Assembly: GCA_008973525.1 (NCBI GenBank) | Contig: WACJ01000075.1 | Coordinates: forward strand, 868,001-932,000 | DNA from: Stenopsyche tienmushanensis | Taxonomy: Eukaryota > Arthropoda > Insecta > Trichoptera > Stenopsychidae | Length of the DNA: 64,000 bases | Direction of reading: 5' to 3' | Shown here: positions 12,201-25,900 of the stretch, in pieces | Numbering within the stretch: position 1 is the stretch's first letter | Layout of the letters: each line of letters starts with the position of its first letter | The notes under the pieces: generated by a model | What the model was told of the DNA's origin: nothing | The model's input: only the letters and a program-made list of their open reading frames with translations | Database searches by the model: none | Made by a program: the position numbers and the translations under genes

Positions 12201-13459
12201 GTTTTGCCTCGATCCGATCCAATCAGCGACGGCGATCTGACAACAGTCGGGTTGAAAAAGTGGACTGAAAACAGTGAGACTGGCTTCGTTGTCATCGATG
12301 GCTCATTACCAGGTGGTGGTTCGATTATTTAACGCGAGGTTTGATGCCACATGCTGCAAGCCGCACGCCATTACGGACTGCGAGATGCGGCCAGATAAGG
12401 GCGCCCCCGGCAGGGCGCTACACCGTGGCCCAATTTACAATTAAAATTACCTACTTAACATATTTATTAATTAAGCGAATTACGCCACTTTGGTTGCAAC
12501 TACGAAGGTCGAGCTGCGAAGATAGAATTGTAGAATCCCGGATCGATTAGCATCATATCCGAAGCGACTTCTGTTACAATGGGAACTGGTGCAGTAAACA
12601 CGCTTCAAAAGCAACATTCGTTTCATGCTCTGCTTGAGAGCCATCGTTAATTTTTAGCGAACTTACTGCAGCTGTTCGCCGACGAAAAATGTCACACATT
12701 TTGGTACAGATACAATTATATTTCAAATTGATGATATAACAGGAGAGTATAAAATGTGAATTTATTTATTAAGAGATTTATGGATATTGCACAAGCGTGT
12801 AACCTCGCAAAGAGGTGAGACACAATGTTGTGTCCGAATTCCAGTGACTCATAAAGAGCAATTGTAGTGTATTTTTTTAGGTTTACTTGAAGAAATGATC
12901 GAATATTGTGTGCTATCGACAGTGTTTATTTATGTATGTACAAGCTTCATACGCGCTGCGATGGTCCTAACAGATAAGTAGATTTGTACGGATGATGAGT
13001 GGCGGACAAGCAAATATAACAGTGTAAATAAATATTTGTTCATCAAGAAACATTAGATTCTGTCCTACGTCTGTTATATTGCATTTCTTCTTTGTTCTTT
13101 TTTAAACAGCATAGGCTGTTTTTTTAATTTAAATCCTGTTTATTATTCAAGAAACTTCTTCATGAAAAAGCGTCGAGTAATTTCATTAGCATTAATTCTC
13201 GAGAAATATTTGTTTTTTTCTTCCGTATCGCTTAAGGGTGCGTTCCGTGCAAATTATCATTTGAAAAACTTCTTCGCAACGACAGTAATAATTTCACAAC
13301 GTCAGATTCTATTAAGTCTTCAAAGACTAACTCGTTTGCCGCGCACCTATAAAACGAAGAATTAGTGTAAATAATATCAAATATATATATGTGGGTGTTC
13401 ACTATACAATCTAACACCATTTGAACGATTTTATTAATACGGGATACAGGGAGATTACT
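9284..13459. other. Intronic sequence with small repeats
   Basis: No exon recognised. A short CAT/ATC microsatellite lies at about 10886-10902. Two small hairpins lie side by side at 12803-12834 (CCTC...GAGG, then GACACAA-TG-TTGTGTC). A GC-richer, CpG-containing patch is at about 11560-11790, and another at about 12330-12420. Short reading frames here have no recognised similarity. Confidence 0.45.
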
Positions 13460-13867
13460 ATTATAATCAGGGCCGTAACACGGCTTTGGGCGCAAAACGC
13501 CCACGCAACTAGGCTTTGGGCGCAAAACGCAGAATACCGACCCGGTCAAAAGTTTTACAGGGTTTTTATCAGTCTTCTTCGGACAATTTCGTTTTTTTAT
13601 AAAAAGAGTTCGTAATGTTCAGGTATGGCGTCCGAATGTAAGGCGCTCATTTGCCACATCAGTAGTCTGAAAAGCGGACCGATTGGACATACGAACCTTG
13701 TGGCCACTCCGTCCTATTTTAAAAGCTTTTTGCGACTTTTTCTATGATTTGTACGATCACGGAAGCAACTATAAAACAAAAATAATTTGGATTTCTGAAG
13801 GGCGGGGGGCGGAAGTAAGATACTTGCCACGGGCGCATCATACCTTTGTTACGGCTCTGATTATAAT
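13460..13867. mobile_element. Complete non-autonomous hAT element (MITE) with 8-bp target duplication
   Basis: The element spans 13468-13859 (392 bp). Its ends are inverted: CAGGGCCGTAACA on the left, and CAGAGCCGTAACA when the right end is read on the other strand (12 of 13 match). It is flanked by a perfect 8-bp direct repeat, ATTATAAT, at 13460-13467 and 13860-13867. Eight-base duplications and CAGGG-type ends are the signature of hAT elements. There is no transposase reading frame. Near the left end a 19-bp unit (GGCTTTGGGCGCAAAACGC) is repeated at 13482-13500 and 13512-13530, and its first copy forms a GGGCG-caaaa-CGCCC hairpin; such subterminal repeats often bind hAT transposase. Its ends differ from those of the TAGGGAATCC hAT family elsewhere in the window, so it was mobilised by a different transposase. 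Confidence 0.88.
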
Positions 13868-16800
13868 TATTGTAGTTGTAGTCAAAAATAATTAAACATA
13901 AATTCCTAACAATACAATTGTGTGCGCTAATCAATTTAAACGCTAAGCATAAAATGTGACAACATAAAAGACAGACTTTGAATAATCGAAACAATATTCA
14001 GACAAATCGTGCATCAAACTCACGATAAAAAGTTTAATACGATCTAACCATAATAGCTCCGATGATTGACTCGAAATTCCAGTTCGTATTTTGTTATAGC
14101 AGTTGGCATTTTAAAATCATCCGGTCGTGCTCCGCAACGACAGACAAAACAGACAGAAGCAGTTTACTTTGGACAAAAGCTCGCACAACAAGAGCGCAGA
14201 GCTCGACGAAACTTCACCCCACGAAACGACGTGTTCGCCAGTAGTTCAAATTCATTATCCCGTATAATAGTTATAAAGTTACATAAGCAGAAACCAGAGC
14301 TAAATTCGAATGAATGTCTTCCATTGTTTCTCACGTGCGGCGGCGGTTTAGCACGGTTGCCTTAATCGGTAATAATATTCGGCTTTGCCGCACTAAACAT
14401 GACAGGAGGCAATACAGCGTGATGGGAACGAGCATCAAATTTTGGGCCGTAATTAATTCGGAAGGTGTGTACACAGGACGTTATTCCCGATGATATCGTA
14501 ATTAGGGGAGTGCGCTCCAGACTTTACGGTTGCACTGCGAACGACCGTTCGATAAAGCTTGGGCACTAAAAGGGGGACGACCATAATACCAGTCGGTATT
14601 AATTACAGGATATTTGTCCAAATCATGGCAGGTGATTACGCCAGATAATATATATTAATAGAATATTTTATCGTGCGGCACCGGTTTTCATATTAAAACG
14701 AGTGCCCATTATATATTATACAATACGTATCTTTTGTATATTTGCGTCTAAAATTAACTGTTTACTATTCGATCGATGATCGACTGAATCAATGACGACT
14801 TTTAGCGCATTATTAAAAAAATTAAAAAACTTTAACTCTTTGCACTCGAGAAGTTTTTCGCGTGGGCGAGCTCACGCCACAGCTATACGAATTTCTTTGA
14901 TTGAATTTCTGCTATTGATTTTTGTGTGATATTTTGTAACACAGTTGCCAATGTGCATCCTCGGTTTTTCGAGGCATTTGCTTCAAAATAATATGTCGTC
15001 GTTTTCAATCTTACAATAAAAAAAATATGTAGCTTTCTACTTAAATCAGAATCGTTGTAACTAGAATATAAAGCTTGATCCCAAGCCTGAAGAAAGCCTC
15101 CTCTCTATTATTCTATCGGAGTTTGATATACCGCAGATGACTAAACGGTTTTCTATTTTCCCCACATTTATACAGAATATTTCAACTATTTCTTCTGGAA
15201 ACATTATGTTGATGCATATGGATCCGCTCAATCAATGCCACCCCTATATTTTATACAATTGATGATGATATTGGGTTTTTGAAAATTGCTAACTACCTCG
15301 ACAATTATTTCTGCATTATCCCACTATCCTGTTTAAAATCGTTTCAACTGGTTATAAAATGATATAACTATTAATTAAATTGGGTACGGAGAAATGTCCC
15401 TTTGTTTTATCAATTCGCAAAACTGCGCTCAATTATCGTTCTAAGTACTTGAAAGATTCAAAAAAATTAAATGTAATGTTCACATTACTCGATCTAAAGT
15501 CCTATAGATTAATGCCGAATACGTAATTCAATCCGCCATAATCATAATATGAATCATTTTACACTTACTAAGTAAGCAAAAAAATAACTAAAGATCCTAT
15601 TCACGAACTGACACTTCTATTAATGCTTCAAAGTAATTTAATTTAAAAAAATACAAATTAATAGCAGAAAATGGTTATAATGTCTACATTACTTCAATAT
15701 TGCAGTTTCAAACCGTCAGCTTACAGCGATGCGCTATAATAACACTGTCAAGGTAAACCACTCAAGTACTTGTTTAGGACTTAATACTGGATCCTGTAGT
15801 GCAACTTTACACTTGTGTCTATTAAATCTTCATCGCTTTTTCATGCAACGCTTATATGACTTTTATAAAAAGTTAGCAATATCCAATTAAACTTTTGCTT
15901 GGAAGTTTATTAGACGAGTGATTTATCGACGTTCTTTCATTTAAAAGTGATGCCAGATTTATGTTTCTTTTCAACTCTTGAACGACACATAAAATGGCAA
16001 GCATCAATTGTGCGAATACATTGTCTCTAAATATTGCAATTAAAGCAACAGGACAACAAAATCTCTCAATTGTTGGCGCAGATCCAATAACATCAAATGC
16101 AACTTCGACTCCATCGTCCAATTAATCTTTAAGCGTTGCCAAATTTTATTTGCCCCACGTCATTACCTTCGAATCCCATTGAGGGTACTAATCCCGACTA
16201 ATTAAATTCTATCTCCCGAAGCATCAATGCGGTCGAGCTACATTTTTATCGTTCTTCGATCAACAGCAAAAAATATTTTATACACATTTAATTCGACATT
16301 ATACAAAATCAAAAGTCGTAAATTTTAAAATACACAAGCATATAATTTGGAGAAAATTAATAATGCGGCAATTAAAGATCGATCACGCATATTGGGCAAC
16401 ACACGCGTACATAGTAAAATATACGACGTTTCATTGAAATAATCGTCGGTCGTAAATTAAAAAGCGATAGATGAAGGAGGCGATAGTCGAAATAAAATAT
16501 GATCCGTCGAATCGATACATTCTTCCCATCTTTAACGGATCTCTTGACCCCTTTGCGACGGGCGCTAATTGGAGCCGACGTCGATTACACCGAGGTTTCG
16601 ACCGGAAACAGTAGATTGTAATCGTTTAGTAGCATTACGCCGTTTTATTGAAATATAAAAGGCCGACGTGTCGATCACCGCTACTGCCATTACTCTGCAG
16701 ACGAACAGGAAAAATGCACTTACTCCGGGGTAATTAAGCATTCTTACTAAACAGACACTAAGCGTTGTATGTAATTTCTAACGTCACGTATGATACAGTC

Positions 16801-17569
16801 TGCATCCGAGTGCTTTTAAATAATATGTTCTTTAATTAAGCCACATAAAAACATACATCCTGTATTTTTTTTAATTTTGCAGAACTCGGTTGGCACATAT
16901 GGCCGTCGCACAAAGTGTTATATATTCGCGGAACGGTGTGCTGCTAGTAGTATTTATACGGATTATGCCCTACTTAAGGGATAGAATGACTCCAGCAATA
17001 CCATATTTATACACAAGCCCAAATCATAATTTTTACGATTCACAAAGTCCATGATGCATAACATATTCATTCACTTTTGCCATAGTGATAAACATTTTCA
17101 AAAACAATTTTAATTAACCCGCTGGATGCATAATCTACAACGAAGTTTGTTTGGCATGATTATACTTGCAAATTAGGACCCGAATTCAAGAGCTTCGGGG
17201 TAGAGGATGGGAATAAAAGCATGTAGCCAGAATCCAATCAGAACATATTACCGAGTGATTAAATTATATCAATATAGATAGTTGTGGATTTACATTGAAT
17301 TTATTAGAAGTTAAAAAAGAGAAATTTATCCAAGCGCTCAGACTTCAACCTACAATATCATGGTAAAAATTGTAAATGCTTACATTAAAAGTAACATGTA
17401 TCTGTAAAACAAAAGTATCTTTGTAAGACTTCAAAGCATATCACATCAATGGCTAGTATTGAGTCTAGAATAAATATAGACAATCAATATGTACAATAAG
17501 AATTAGGCGTGTGTACATTGACCATCTCACTATATAAAATATTTAAGATCAAGTAGCCTTCCTTTGATG
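13868..17569. other. Intronic sequence, nothing recognised
   Basis: AT-rich, with a modestly GC-richer zone at about 16500-16720. The reading frame at 15873-16121 on the minus strand shows no known motif. No splice-site pair bounding a conserved reading frame was seen. Confidence 0.45.
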
Positions 17570-17778
17570 TTAACACTTTCGTGGCCGCATCATCACGGGT
17601 TCGACCATTGGCGACCGCATGATGCCACATATGCATCATAATCGAGCTGATGTTACATCTATTTGAATTAATACGTTCAATGTTCTGATCTTTTGAGATA
17701 GTCAGTGAAATTTTTAAATTTGCAAACTTCGCCGGTCCCTAGCGTTTTGGTAATTAGATGCGGCCACGATAGTGTTAA
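17570..17778. mobile_element. Complete piggyBac-like MITE with TTAA target duplication
   Basis: A 201-bp element (17574-17774) is flanked on both sides by TTAA (17570-17573 and 17775-17778), the specific target of piggyBac transposases. The terminal inverted repeats are 17 bp: CACTTTCGTGGCCGCAT on the left and CACTATCGTGGCCGCAT for the right end read in reverse, with one mismatch. There is no coding capacity. The right 55 bp recur at 9229-9283, which shows it is a repeated family rather than a chance palindrome. Assignment to the piggyBac superfamily follows from the TTAA target and the short CA-starting ends; no autonomous partner is present in the window. Confidence 0.85.
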
Positions 17779-20700
17779 TGAAAAACTATTGCAAGTAAAA
17801 TAATATATAAAACAAAACTGTACATTTTAAATTTAAAAAAACAAGCTGTTCAGAGATTTGACATCAAAGTTTATTGAAATAATAATTCCCTCTGGATGAA
17901 CTGGAATTGAGCCTTTATAGCATTAATCTAAAAGCTAAACCCACCATGCCAAAACTTGATTGATGTCGACAATACAATAGACAGTTTCCTTGTAAGCATA
18001 GCAACGGAATTGCATAAAGACCAGCACGACAATAGGGTTCATCTAATAATCGCTTCAACAACTCGCTATATTATCCTTGATTTGCGATAATCTCTATGTG
18101 ATTTCGTAATTGAATAACAATCCTGTCACCTTTGAGGAATACAATCATTTAATGCACAATATGTAAACAGATTAAATAAGAGAGTTTGCATTATAGTAAC
18201 GCCAATGTAAGTATTTGAAACGGATTGTCTTATATTGATTAATTATACTTGTTCGTTAAAAGATCGCATATTTTACACCTTGAAATATTAACAGGCGCAT
18301 CTATAATGTTGCAAGCATACTTTGAATGAAAGCGTTAAATCCATCAATTTCCGCACTAATTCATTGCATTTGTCCATCTTCGAGTTGTCAGTCGATAAAG
18401 GTCAAGTCAGGTCTTTCAGACGAATTATTCTTCAATGACGACCAGTCGTTCGTTCAATGGAGCAGAAATTGGCCGCAGTTGCTTCCGAGCAACATTACTC
18501 GAGTCCCTGAGCGCATAGTTTCATCGATGAACGATTCATTTGGCTTTTCGATGAGATGTCATCGTCGTGATGATTTCGCCAATGCCCAAGAATGAAAAGG
18601 CACATACCGAATCATCAACGTAAATCAAAAGGCACGCTATCTTCTTTGAGGCGTCGAGCATCCTCAGCAACCGCACAATTGCAATTGCAGCTAGTTTGCG
18701 GTAGTTTGGGGGTCAAACGTCTCCAGTGTTGCGGTCGCAGGAGGACATGCCGTAAAGCTTGCAGTCGAGATAAATGGTTTATATTGTGATTGAATATGTA
18801 CAATTTAGATGGAGGTCGGCCGTCGTGCACAATATAATATTAATAAAGCGGGCGGATTAGCCGTATCCAACATGTGATATTATAATTATACGGAGCGAGC
18901 TCTCACCCGTACGACATAAGCCCGTCAGCTCTAATCTAATAGATCGTTTAATGAATTCATAATTACTGAGCTCTGATGTAATTCAACTATCATGTTTCGA
19001 GAGAACGTGTATTTGATTATGTATCGAGCGAACGAAGAACACTCTCTCATCTATTATAGACGAACACGCGTCGAGCAACTCATAGTCCCTATTATCCTGC
19101 TCCGTGTCATCGATTCGCACTGCAGAAAAACCACTCAATAAATCTACTCATGCAATGCGACTTACGAGAGCCGCTAATGGAGCGAAGTCCGTTCGAGATG
19201 AATCTGCTAAATTGATAAATCAAATTTAGGACATTTGATGTGTGAAAGCCCAAATATTTGTGACAATTTGAAATGTAGACGATCACAGCAGATACAGTGC
19301 CAAATAGATGTCAATCGCTATTCAAACATACTTTTGATCCGACTCCTACGTAGCGCCATAATCTCCAACGGCGCCAATCATCTGGGCAATGTCGTTCTGC
19401 TTATATATAATCCGATTCATTTTTTTATCGTCCTACAGATCCTTTTACATCGGAAAATATGTGAGGACACAAATATATAAATAGCTGATTATCCTCAAGC
19501 AGGATGGATCACCAATCAAGCCAAATAAAAAAATGTTAATGCAATTCAAATTAAACCGCATTTAGTAACATTACAAAATCGTAAATAATTCAAAGTAAAA
19601 TTAAATTCAAATTGTGTTTAAATTCGTCTTTTTGGATGGTATAGCTCAAAATTTTTAATTAAAATTGAGGTATGGTTTCAAAACAGCATTTGAATCGTTT
19701 CAGATGTAAAATGTTTGCGTCAATTCATCATCACAGTCGATGAAACTTGGAATCATCAATTTATACACCTTTAAGCTTCCCGAGACCAACCAGCATCGAT
19801 GATTACAATAACGATTCTATCCGCAAACAACATTATGACTGCTGTTTTTATTGCATAATAGTCTTCGAATAAGTTATTATTTCATTCACAAACGAAATTC
19901 AGAAGTCGTGTTGCATTCAATATCGAGCGCATGATGAGGTGAATATATGATAGAGCCTATATGAATGAGATCCTTTCCCATGACTGAAGACGGAAGAGGC
20001 TCTTGTCCTATAATGAAATACAACACAAAAACGTTGTCTAATATAAATATTTGAATTATACCTCGGTCGATGGTAATTATTTAATTATGTATAGTTTTTC
20101 CCCCAAACCGTGTTATAAAAAACTTGTCACAATTTATACAAACGTGTACACGAGCTCTCACCCCTTTATATTCGCTGCCGCATTTTGGTAACAGTTTTCC
20201 ACTGCTTTCTGATTATACTTGAACCCAAATAACGTTATCTTCGTCAATGTAAACTCTTCATGTTTAAATTGATCAAACACGCATAAAATATTAAAGGGGC
20301 CCTAATCCTGCAATGGACTGCGTAAGGCTGTTCTATAATGATGACGATGATTTATATTGCATAACGGAAACTATTACAACATTATGAATAATTAGGGCGA
20401 ATGAAATAAGGCTTTACGGTTTTAAACAATCAAAGGCGTATTTCCCCAACATGACGACTGAAAGCTTTAAGCCATCCATCATATTTACCATCCAAGTTTT
20501 GGAATATTGAACGAATTGATATGAATTAATACAAAAAAAGCGCCTCGAAGGCTAACTATGAAAATCTATGGAAACTGTTAGTCAATATGAATATTTCTGT
20601 GAATAGTTTTTTGTATCCAAATCTTAAATCGTTTATGCCCGCATCGAATGAATCGTTTTAAAATCATCGCCTTTCCGAAGAGCTTTTATAAATCCCGACG

Positions 20701-23700
20701 CGGCAAGTATTTAGATGTACATCTCAATTACGCTTTTTATACGGCAATCAGAGAAGCAATGATGTTATTAAAATCGCTTCAATTCCATGAAAGCATCGAG
20801 AGGATCGCCTCTCCAGCGCTGGAAATAACTCAATATGACTAGATGATTAGACGCTCCGAAGCCTATTTATAATACAGTGCTTCAATTGCTTGCGTGAACG
20901 TACGATTCGAGTGTGCTTATTTATTATCGCTGCAATAATAAGAAGCGTCCGCCGGTGCTTTCAAAAGATTCGGGGTGCAAATGTGTTTTTAACATTGCCC
21001 ATGCCGACTATTAAATTGTGCGCATACATATTCGGTTGGATATCACTGATCGCACTTATCTATTCTCGTCTTGCGCCGCGTGGGATACGTACGCATAGAG
21101 CTCTATTTAATATTCCATATGCGTAGCAAAAATACATTTACCGCGGCGAGAAATGAAATTGATCATACGGCGTCTTTCCTTCTTTTTTTATATTCCTTCC
21201 TCCGCGAATCCTTTTTTTTTGTATATTTTGTATATATAAAGGGTATTTGGAAGTGCGCGATCTTTGTCAAAGGTTTCTCTCGGTTATATCGCGGCGCGGC
21301 TTATGCGGAACAGCAGAAATGATCTGAAATTGGATGTTTCCTTGTATTAAAGAAGGGTACCTTTTTCCGCGCGATTTGTCCCGGGAAAGAATGACAGATG
21401 TTGTTGACAACGTCGGGGAGGGCCGGCGGGTGGGTCGCGACCCGCCGAGGGTGGATTTAGCCACCCCCGAGTGCGCAATTTCGCCATTTGTATTTTTATC
21501 ATTTCGGGCGTGTACTATGCGAATCCGATTGATACACAATACGTAGCCACTCACCCGACAACAAATAACCATTATTTGATCATGTGATCATATTCGCGGC
21601 GGTGTTATCACGTTCTGGATGGAAAATTGGCTTTGGGGCATTGCCAAAACCGACATCAGACGCATATATCGCCGATTATTTTTATGGGACTAAGTAGGAC
21701 AGCGCGATTTAAGTCTACACAATGACACGATAGCATTTTAAGCGCAATCTTATTCTTCGACAACATCTAATCCGTCAGTAAATTAAAATCCGACTTCATC
21801 TCGCATCGTAAGATTTATGCCAAACGCAAATTTGCAAAGCGGGTGGCATTAATATTATTTTTGGCACAGACTTTGAATAAACATCGGAACACTGTGTGAC
21901 TGGAATCTTCGAACATGAAAGGCGTTAAACAAATTCATTCACAGTACGGAATGTAAATTGAGTATTTTTTAAGCCGACGTTTTCCATTCGAGATGTTTTC
22001 TTTTAATTCGTAGACGAATAATGATGACGAAGAAAGCGCAGCACACATTTGAAGCTTATTTATACTGTGGTCTACAAATTTATTATTACATGATGTTCAA
22101 CTATTCATCATTTTTTTCGTTCAGGATGAAATACGGCCGTATTTAAAAAAAACTGCGTGGGGGAGCGTCAGTAGGCATTTTCTGACTTATAATAATAAAA
22201 ACTGCAAAACCTACCCTGGTTGAAACTATTCATCCCTTTGAAGGGCGACAATATTTTAGAATTATCGCTGATGCACATTTTCAAAGCTTTTATAGGATTT
22301 AAGGATGAGCCGACATGAAACCTATATTTTAATTAGTGCATCTTGTGAGTCACGTGACCTGATCCCAGGATAATAGCGGCTACCCATGTGCAGCGCAACG
22401 TAGGCTGCGGATCTTTTTTTATATATTTAACCATCAACCTCCACCTTTTATTTTAATGAATATCATTGATTAAATTAATTGGATTCAAAAAATGTAGATG
22501 ACATACAAAATTACAGCTTTTAAAACATCATATCTTTGCCAATTTACGGATCGAGTTAAAGTAAATAAAGGCCAGACTGCCTGTCCTTCTGAAGCAATGT
22601 GGAAAACAATGCCAGGGGGACAGAGAAAGACAAGGGAGGGAGGGTTTAGTCAGTACAAATCTGATACTACCCACTATGGGTGTCTTGAGCCCACTATGGG
22701 TGCGAAGATTCCCCTCCCACATGAAAAAATGGGATGTTTTTAAAATGGGTTTATTGAAAACATGGCAGAGCATACAGCTTTAACCATTTGCACTCGAGAG
22801 GTGACTCTCACTCACCACTCGGTTTAATGCAGAAATTCGATGCAAGGCAATAACTGTTAACGTTTAGTTTCTTTGAAACAGGTCCCTATGTTTTTCTGTA
22901 TAATCTAATGTAGTGTAACATGACAACCCTTCAAATAGCTATAAGATTATCAAAAGCGAGACACCTGAGTGAACGTATCGAAGAATACCATCCAGATAAG
23001 AAATGTGGGTGACAAATCCTATAACTGCTAAAAAGTATCAAATTCTACATATATATTTACATACGTTTGTCTAATAGATGCTTTCAGATCTCCCGCAGTT
23101 CGATTTGATTACGTTCCATCAATCAGCCGTTTCCGAATCGTAAATAAAATCGAAATCAATTTCATACGAACACAAGCCTAAGATATAAATCCAGTACAGG
23201 GTCATTGCGGATTTTATTCGGAATCTTATGTATTTCGACTAAACACGCGTCGCATTCATCAAACTGTTTGCAAATAGGCCTTCTTTACATAGATTAACAA
23301 CGCAGGGCGTTGAAACTCCCATTTTAAAAAGCGTGTGAGCGTTGGCCTTTAAGGCCGCTTCCAGTGATTTGTGAATGAATATTTATTGATTTAAAGGCAA
23401 AACAGCGTCCGCATGTGCGACCTCCATTGTGCGGCCTCTATTGGTCCTATTAAAAAAATGAATTTATTCATACGACCATAACGAGACCGGCGGCGTAAGG
23501 CGATGATAAATTCTCGGATTTATTAGACCTCTCCTTGCTGACTCCATTGAAAAGTGCGACCCGGCCGGCGAGTGCTCTTTTGTTGGAATTAATTAGAGTC
23601 GATTAGAGCGAATTAGTTAGGTGTGTCCTGAACGCAAACAATGCGTGCAAAGGTCGTCGTAAAAATTGATAGAGACGTACAAGTCGTCGAGGATAACAAA

Positions 23701-25351
23701 TTTGACGTTAACGCTTCGGACTCGATCGTTACTCTTGAATTAATGCATCGTAAATCATGCAGAGAGGAGACGAGTTTCGTCACTTGGGCGCTCATTGTTT
23801 GATGATTTGGCTCGGGGACGATAACGAGGCAATAACGTCCCATTAGCAAACACCGCAAAGCGAGCGCCAAAAAATCGTAAATATTATTTCAGCATGGCAA
23901 TGATGCCACTAAACAGAGAAAAGTGCCTCCGGTCCGGAAACACCGGCAGCTGTGCATTCCGTTGCAATCCAAAAGGCCAGCAGCGGAAGACTGAATCTGC
24001 TCACCGAAAAGCAATTATTCATGGAATTTCCTTAAGCGGCATTTATCATCCAGCCAAATTGCCTTTATGAAGCGAATCAAATTGCTCCACATTTACAAGC
24101 CAGTTATTACCAGACAAAGAATCAAACCGATTCCAGCATTTTTAAAAAACTTTTTTATTTAAATTAGGCAGTGCTGGATTTCAACCGAATGTATGGAAAC
24201 AGGCGAGGAAGCTCATTCTGGCGTGTTTAATGCGCCACCTTTAATGCGGAATACAAATGGCTTAATTTGTAAGAGCCGAGGGCCTCGCTAACGAACACCG
24301 ACCGCTTCCAGGTTCAACCTTCGTTCCGAATCCTCTCCATTTATTAAAATTATCAGCTCCGAATCGTCCGACAGGACAATCCCATCGACGGAGATAATAT
24401 CTATTGAGATTTAAAGCCGAGCATTGTAACTTTGTAACTCGTCGCCTCGAGATCGTAATTAACGGCCTTTCAATTACATACAATTATCGTCAATCTATTT
24501 CGAGACCGCGAGCATTTAATACAAATATAAAATAACCGAGAAAGCATTCACTATTAATAATACGTTAATATAATTTGCAGAGTCGCGTTCTGTTCCACCT
24601 CCTGCATGAGCTGGCTGTTCCGCGATAACCGCCTCCGTTGTACTATATTTATATAGAAAATTAACACCCAAGGATATCAGATTAAACACCTGTCACGTGT
24701 AATTCATACACGAACAAATCACGCAATGGAGCCAATTTCTGAAAAAAAAAATCCCAAGATTCTACACTTTCTCTTCCTGGTGCAATATTGCCTCGTCGAG
24801 CATATTCAATAAATACTTGCATTGTTTGGATTTCAAACACTGATAACGCGATAAAAACTCTTCCGATTCGACAAGAAGCATTTATCACGCAAAGCGTGCA
24901 CACTTATGTTAAAGTTTGAAAGCCCTTATCAATAAAATAAAATCAACCAGGAGTCAAAAAGATCAAGGTATAATTGACGTATCAATAAACAGAAAACTAC
25001 ATCAATATCTATATACTGCATCAATATACATATAATCATTCGGACGTTATTATTTATTTAAACAAATAAATCTAAATAATTTTTGATACGCTTACGAAGA
25101 TTTATTTTAACATTTTCTTTGAACATACATTGAAACTGAATATTTTTAAGAAGCTTCTCAGTCACTTTTTAGCGATAGCAGATGTGAACGCAATTTCAAC
25201 TCAGTCTAAATAGAATGTTTTTGTGCTGCTTTTTAATAAAAACTCTTCCGCTGAATTTATGCTTAAAAATCCAATTTGGTGATGAAATACGCTCTTAAAT
25301 TGCATTTCAAATTCTCTGCATTCAATAAATCGACGATATGGTGTTTGGGAG
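17779..25351. other. Intronic sequence with one small tandem hairpin repeat
   Basis: No exon recognised across about 7.5 kb. At 22670-22702 the 13-mer CCCACTATGGGTG occurs twice with a 20-bp period, each with a short CCCA/TGGG stem. GC-richer patches occur at about 21340-21480, 23330-23620 and 24260-24460. Reading frames here are short and unrecognised. Confidence 0.45.
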
Positions 25352-25900
25352 TAGGGAATCCAATCCCAAACCAAAATTTCGATCCCGGGATTTCGGGATT
25401 GCATTAGACCATCCCGAGATCAGTCCCTGGATCGAGATTTTCAATAGTTTAAGAAATTGCATTGATAAATTTGATCAAAAATTACTAATAAGTCCATTTG
25501 TTTAATATAAAAACTAACTCGAAGGCGAAAGAATTTTATTTATTCAAGAAAAGATAAAAATACAATTCAAAATTAAATAAATAAAACACTAAAACATTCA
25601 AACATTATTTTGAAAATATGCTCTAAGTAACATTAAAGCATCGAGTGTCTCGTAATTTAGTCGGGATCTGATTTTGGAAGCCAGGCAACTTGCTGCTGAA
25701 AATGCACGCTCAGCTTCCACACTCGTTGGAGGTATCGTCATCATATTTTTAAATGCTAATTTGAGTTGATGACCGCGTGAGCCCCCATTTTCGTATAACA
25801 CCCCATCAATAAGTAAATCATTAATAAGAATTTGCAAAAATGTCTTTAAAATCGAGCACACAGTGGGGTGTATGGATGGATTTAATGTCATAATTGTGAT
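25352..25900 (-). pseudogene. hAT transposase C-terminal half with right terminus
   Basis: A 97-codon open stretch (25598-25891) encodes the hAT C-terminal dimerisation domain: MMTIPPTSVEAERAFSAASC, then KIRSRLNYETLDALMLLRAY. The SVEAERAFS and RSRL motifs are the family hallmark. The 3-prime untranslated part continues to 25352, where the element ends in GGGATTGGATTCCCTA (read on the minus strand), the reverse of the TAGGGAATCC left terminus of copy A. Upstream of 25900 the frame meets a stop and similarity ceases, so the BED finger and the catalytic core are absent. This is the most coding-complete copy of the family in the window and the key that identifies the copies at 8644, 32306 and 60544 as its derivatives. 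It is not functional alone. Confidence 0.88.
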
